From contig JAIORK010000018.1 in the NCBI GenBank assembly GCA_021108215.1, positions 1 through 64,000 on the forward strand: DNA of 64,000 nucleotides, read 5' to 3'. A program made the position numbers and the translations under genes. This document shows, piece by piece, positions 62,453-64,000 of the stretch. The DNA comes from a bacterium (GTDB lineage: Bacteria; Oederibacteriota; JAAXVQ01; JAUVAV01). The notes beneath the pieces are model-generated. The model was not told the DNA's origin. It did no database searches and saw only the letters and a list, made by a program, of their open reading frames with translations. The number at the start of each line of letters is the position of its first letter. Position 1 is the stretch's first letter.

Positions 62453-64000
62453 TCAGGTGTTCTCGTCAATACTTTCAATATCACTCAACAACTTATTTAA
62501 ATCTTCGTCACCACCCGGTATTGAGGGTTCCGGAGCTGTTCCCGCCGTCTCAGCGGCAGGCTCCGCCGCCGGCTGAGAATCAAATTCATCCAATTTCCCC
62601 ATAAACGAGGTTAAATCATACGGTGACTCTTCCGAGACTTCCTCCGTCTCCGGGGCGTTTGTGCCGCCGGTTTCTTCCGAATCGGGCTTAACCTCATGCT
62701 GATGATTTACAAACATCGTTGCATCCGCAGGTTCTGCGGGTGTTTCTTCCGCCATAAGCCCTTCCGTCTTTTTAAAAGATACAATAATTTCGTTGCCCTG
62801 ATCCGGCAACCCCCGGTGTTCAATACTGCCGTCATGTGCATCCAGTATCTTTTTTATTATTGAAAAACGCAAACCGGTTCCGGAAATATCCAAACCCGCT
62901 TCAGAATCGCTCCCGTGGAAAATCCCAAACACCTGCTCGCTTTGTGCGTCGCTCAAAGATGTGCCGCCGTCACGAATCTTGACCACCATATCGCTTAGAG
63001 TCTCCAGTGCGGTTATTTGAATCTCACCGCCAACCGCAGTAATCTTGATGGCATGTTGCACCAGATTGATGAATACCTGGCCCAGGCGATCGCTATCGAT
63101 CATAACCTGAGGAAGCGGTGACTGAATTTCCTGAATAATTTTAATCTGTTTGGTGTCTGCCTGCGGCTGGCTATTAAGCACCACATCCTGGAGCATGGAA
63201 ACCAGATCCGTCTTGGAGGGATATAGCTGAGTCACACCACTCTCCATATGTGAGATGTCCAGCAAATCCGTAATCTGTCTTTCCAAACGTGCGCTTTTAT
63301 TAATGACCACACCCAAAAACTCCTGTTGGGCATCTGTAATTTTTCCATCTTCCGAAGACAAGATTGAGGAAATATAATTTTTAATCACAGTCAACGTGGC
63401 CTTGAAGTCCTCAGACATACTGATAATTGCGTCAATACGCAGTGCGCCATCTGCTCTAATTTTTTCCAATAAGCCGTCTATTTGTGATGTGTCCGAGCCT
63501 GCCGAAGACACCTCGGCTTCCCCGGCCTGTTCACCGGCTGCGCTCAATTCTTGGTTGTGCTGCTGGAGCGATTCGATCTGCTGGCTGTAATCCTGATTCA
63601 CCACCATGGTCTGATCGTATTGCTGGCGTAGTTCGTCCAGTTCAGAGCGTGCCTGCATCAGGGCCTGATTGATACGCTCTATTTCGGCCGTATCAGCGGT
63701 GTCTGTTTCCGGGGTTGGCGCGTGTACCGGTTGACCGGTCAACCGTTCAATCAGGTCATTGATCTGATCCGTTAATTTTTCCCATTCACCTTTTCCCGGA
63801 GAATCCACCGGTGTAAGCTGGCTGCCGGGCTCAAGAATTTCCATAAGTTGACGATTAATTTTCTTCGCACCTGCTGCTGCTGTTCCGCTCACCAGGGACA
63901 TGAAAAAAAGCCCCAGCAACGCGATTAAACCCAATCCACCCAAAACAACCGGATCGCGAAACATAGATTCATTGGCAAAATTCGGGCCTACCACCCGATC
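62453..64000 (-). CDS. degenerate sensor-histidine-kinase-like protein, cut by the right window edge
   Basis: At least 515 residues; the frame is open to the window edge, so the N-terminus is missing. Visible parts: a membrane segment (LGGLGLIALLGLFFMSLVSG), a coiled coil (ERINQALMQARSELDELRQQY..), a HisKA-like helical hairpin and a HATPase-like domain, then an acidic Glu/Thr/Ala tail. Key residues are altered. The phospho-acceptor His is Glu in MSEDFKATLTVIKNYI; the N box reads NLVQHAIKIT, with the second Asn changed to His; the G1 box is DGGTS instead of DxGxG; and the G2 motif is GTGLRFSIIKK. It may be a pseudokinase or a signalling scaffold. Confidence 0.7.
   Translation of the reverse strand, partial: DRVVGPNFANESMFRDPVVLGGLGLIALLGLFFMSLVSGTAAAGAKKINRQLMEILEPGSQLTPVDSPGKGEWEKLTDQINDLIERLTGQPVHAPTPETDTADTAEIERINQALMQARSELDELRQQYDQTMVVNQDYSQQIESLQQHNQELSAAGEQAGEAEVSSAGSDTSQIDGLLEKIRADGALRIDAIISMSEDFKATLTVIKNYISSILSSEDGKITDAQQEFLGVVINKSARLERQITDLLDISHMESGVTQLYPSKTDLVSMLQDVVLNSQPQADTKQIKIIQEIQSPLPQVMIDSDRLGQVFINLVQHAIKITAVGGEIQITALETLSDMVVKIRDGGTSLSDAQSEQVFGIFHGSDSEAGLDISGTGLRFSIIKKILDAHDGSIEHRGLPDQGNEIIVSFKKTEGLMAEETPAEPADATMFVNHQHEVKPDSEETGGTNAPETEEVSEESPYDLTSFMGKLDEFDSQPAAEPAAETAGTAPEPSIPGGDEDLNKLLSDIESIDENT

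Overview
This window looks like chromosomal DNA of an uncultured, diderm (Gram-negative-type) bacterium outside the well-studied phyla. The pointers are outer-membrane and periplasmic components (a PorV/PorQ-like barrel, an OmpA-family protein, a Spy-like lipoprotein and a Bat/MoxR cluster), together with several large secreted proteins that share Thr/Pro-rich linkers and a C-terminal FlgD/Por-like immunoglobulin domain. That combination is common in FCB-related and candidate-phylum genomes. The exact lineage cannot be fixed by reading alone. No rRNA, tRNA or CRISPR array was seen.

Layout. 0-6.1 kb: the start of a gene cut by the left edge, a small membrane protein, and two tandem paralogous secreted beta-helix proteins. 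6.3-16.7 kb: flavodoxin, a 24-repeat TPR protein, a DUF3820 protein, a hemerythrin-like protein, a Spy-like lipoprotein with an OmpR-type two-component pair, a MuiA-family (DUF4139) protein and a HAD phosphatase. 16.8-22.5 kb: a higBA-like toxin-antitoxin locus split by a composite-transposon-like insertion. Two IS1202-like copies, one truncated by a dead IS3-family element, flank an AT-rich OmpA-family cargo gene, and a 17-bp target duplication borders the whole unit. Gene debris follows. 22.6-30.2 kb: a PII/DUF1538 pair, TrpB2, a truncated AI-2E transporter, DegV, an M50 protease, a DsrE-like protein and a DUF2148 protein. 30.2-44.4 kb: a Bat aerotolerance-type cluster (MoxR, DUF58, two VWA proteins and a BatD-BatE fusion) with PlsC and a PPOX-family gene within it, preceded by a PorV-like/TPR protein and a secreted propeller protein.

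44.7-55 kb is the accessory heart of the window. It holds two small coupled genes, a GxxExxY gene between long inverted repeats, a receiver protein with a palindrome inserted in frame, tandem XRE regulators, and an anti-phage dCTP-deaminase (AvcD/DCD-type) gene. A previously easy-to-miss 58-codon gene overlaps the end of the deaminase gene. Two AAA/DUF4143 ATPase genes follow, each preceded by a pair of dyads repeated at 31-32 bp. 55-64 kb: an ABC-F ATPase, another beta-helix protein, a lipoprotein, a TPR protein, a CapA-family lipoprotein, and a degenerate histidine-kinase-like protein that runs off the right edge.

Throughout, the gaps are full of short repetitive elements: 26-32 bp palindromes of the GTAGGG..CCCTAC type, CACGGAG-ended inverted-repeat elements, a CTGAGACG-ended element, a GTTAAGAAC-ended element and GGGCTTGCCC hairpins. 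The best candidate for an undescribed system is the deaminase plus its overlapping small protein. The DUF4143 ATPase genes with their shared operator architecture come next.
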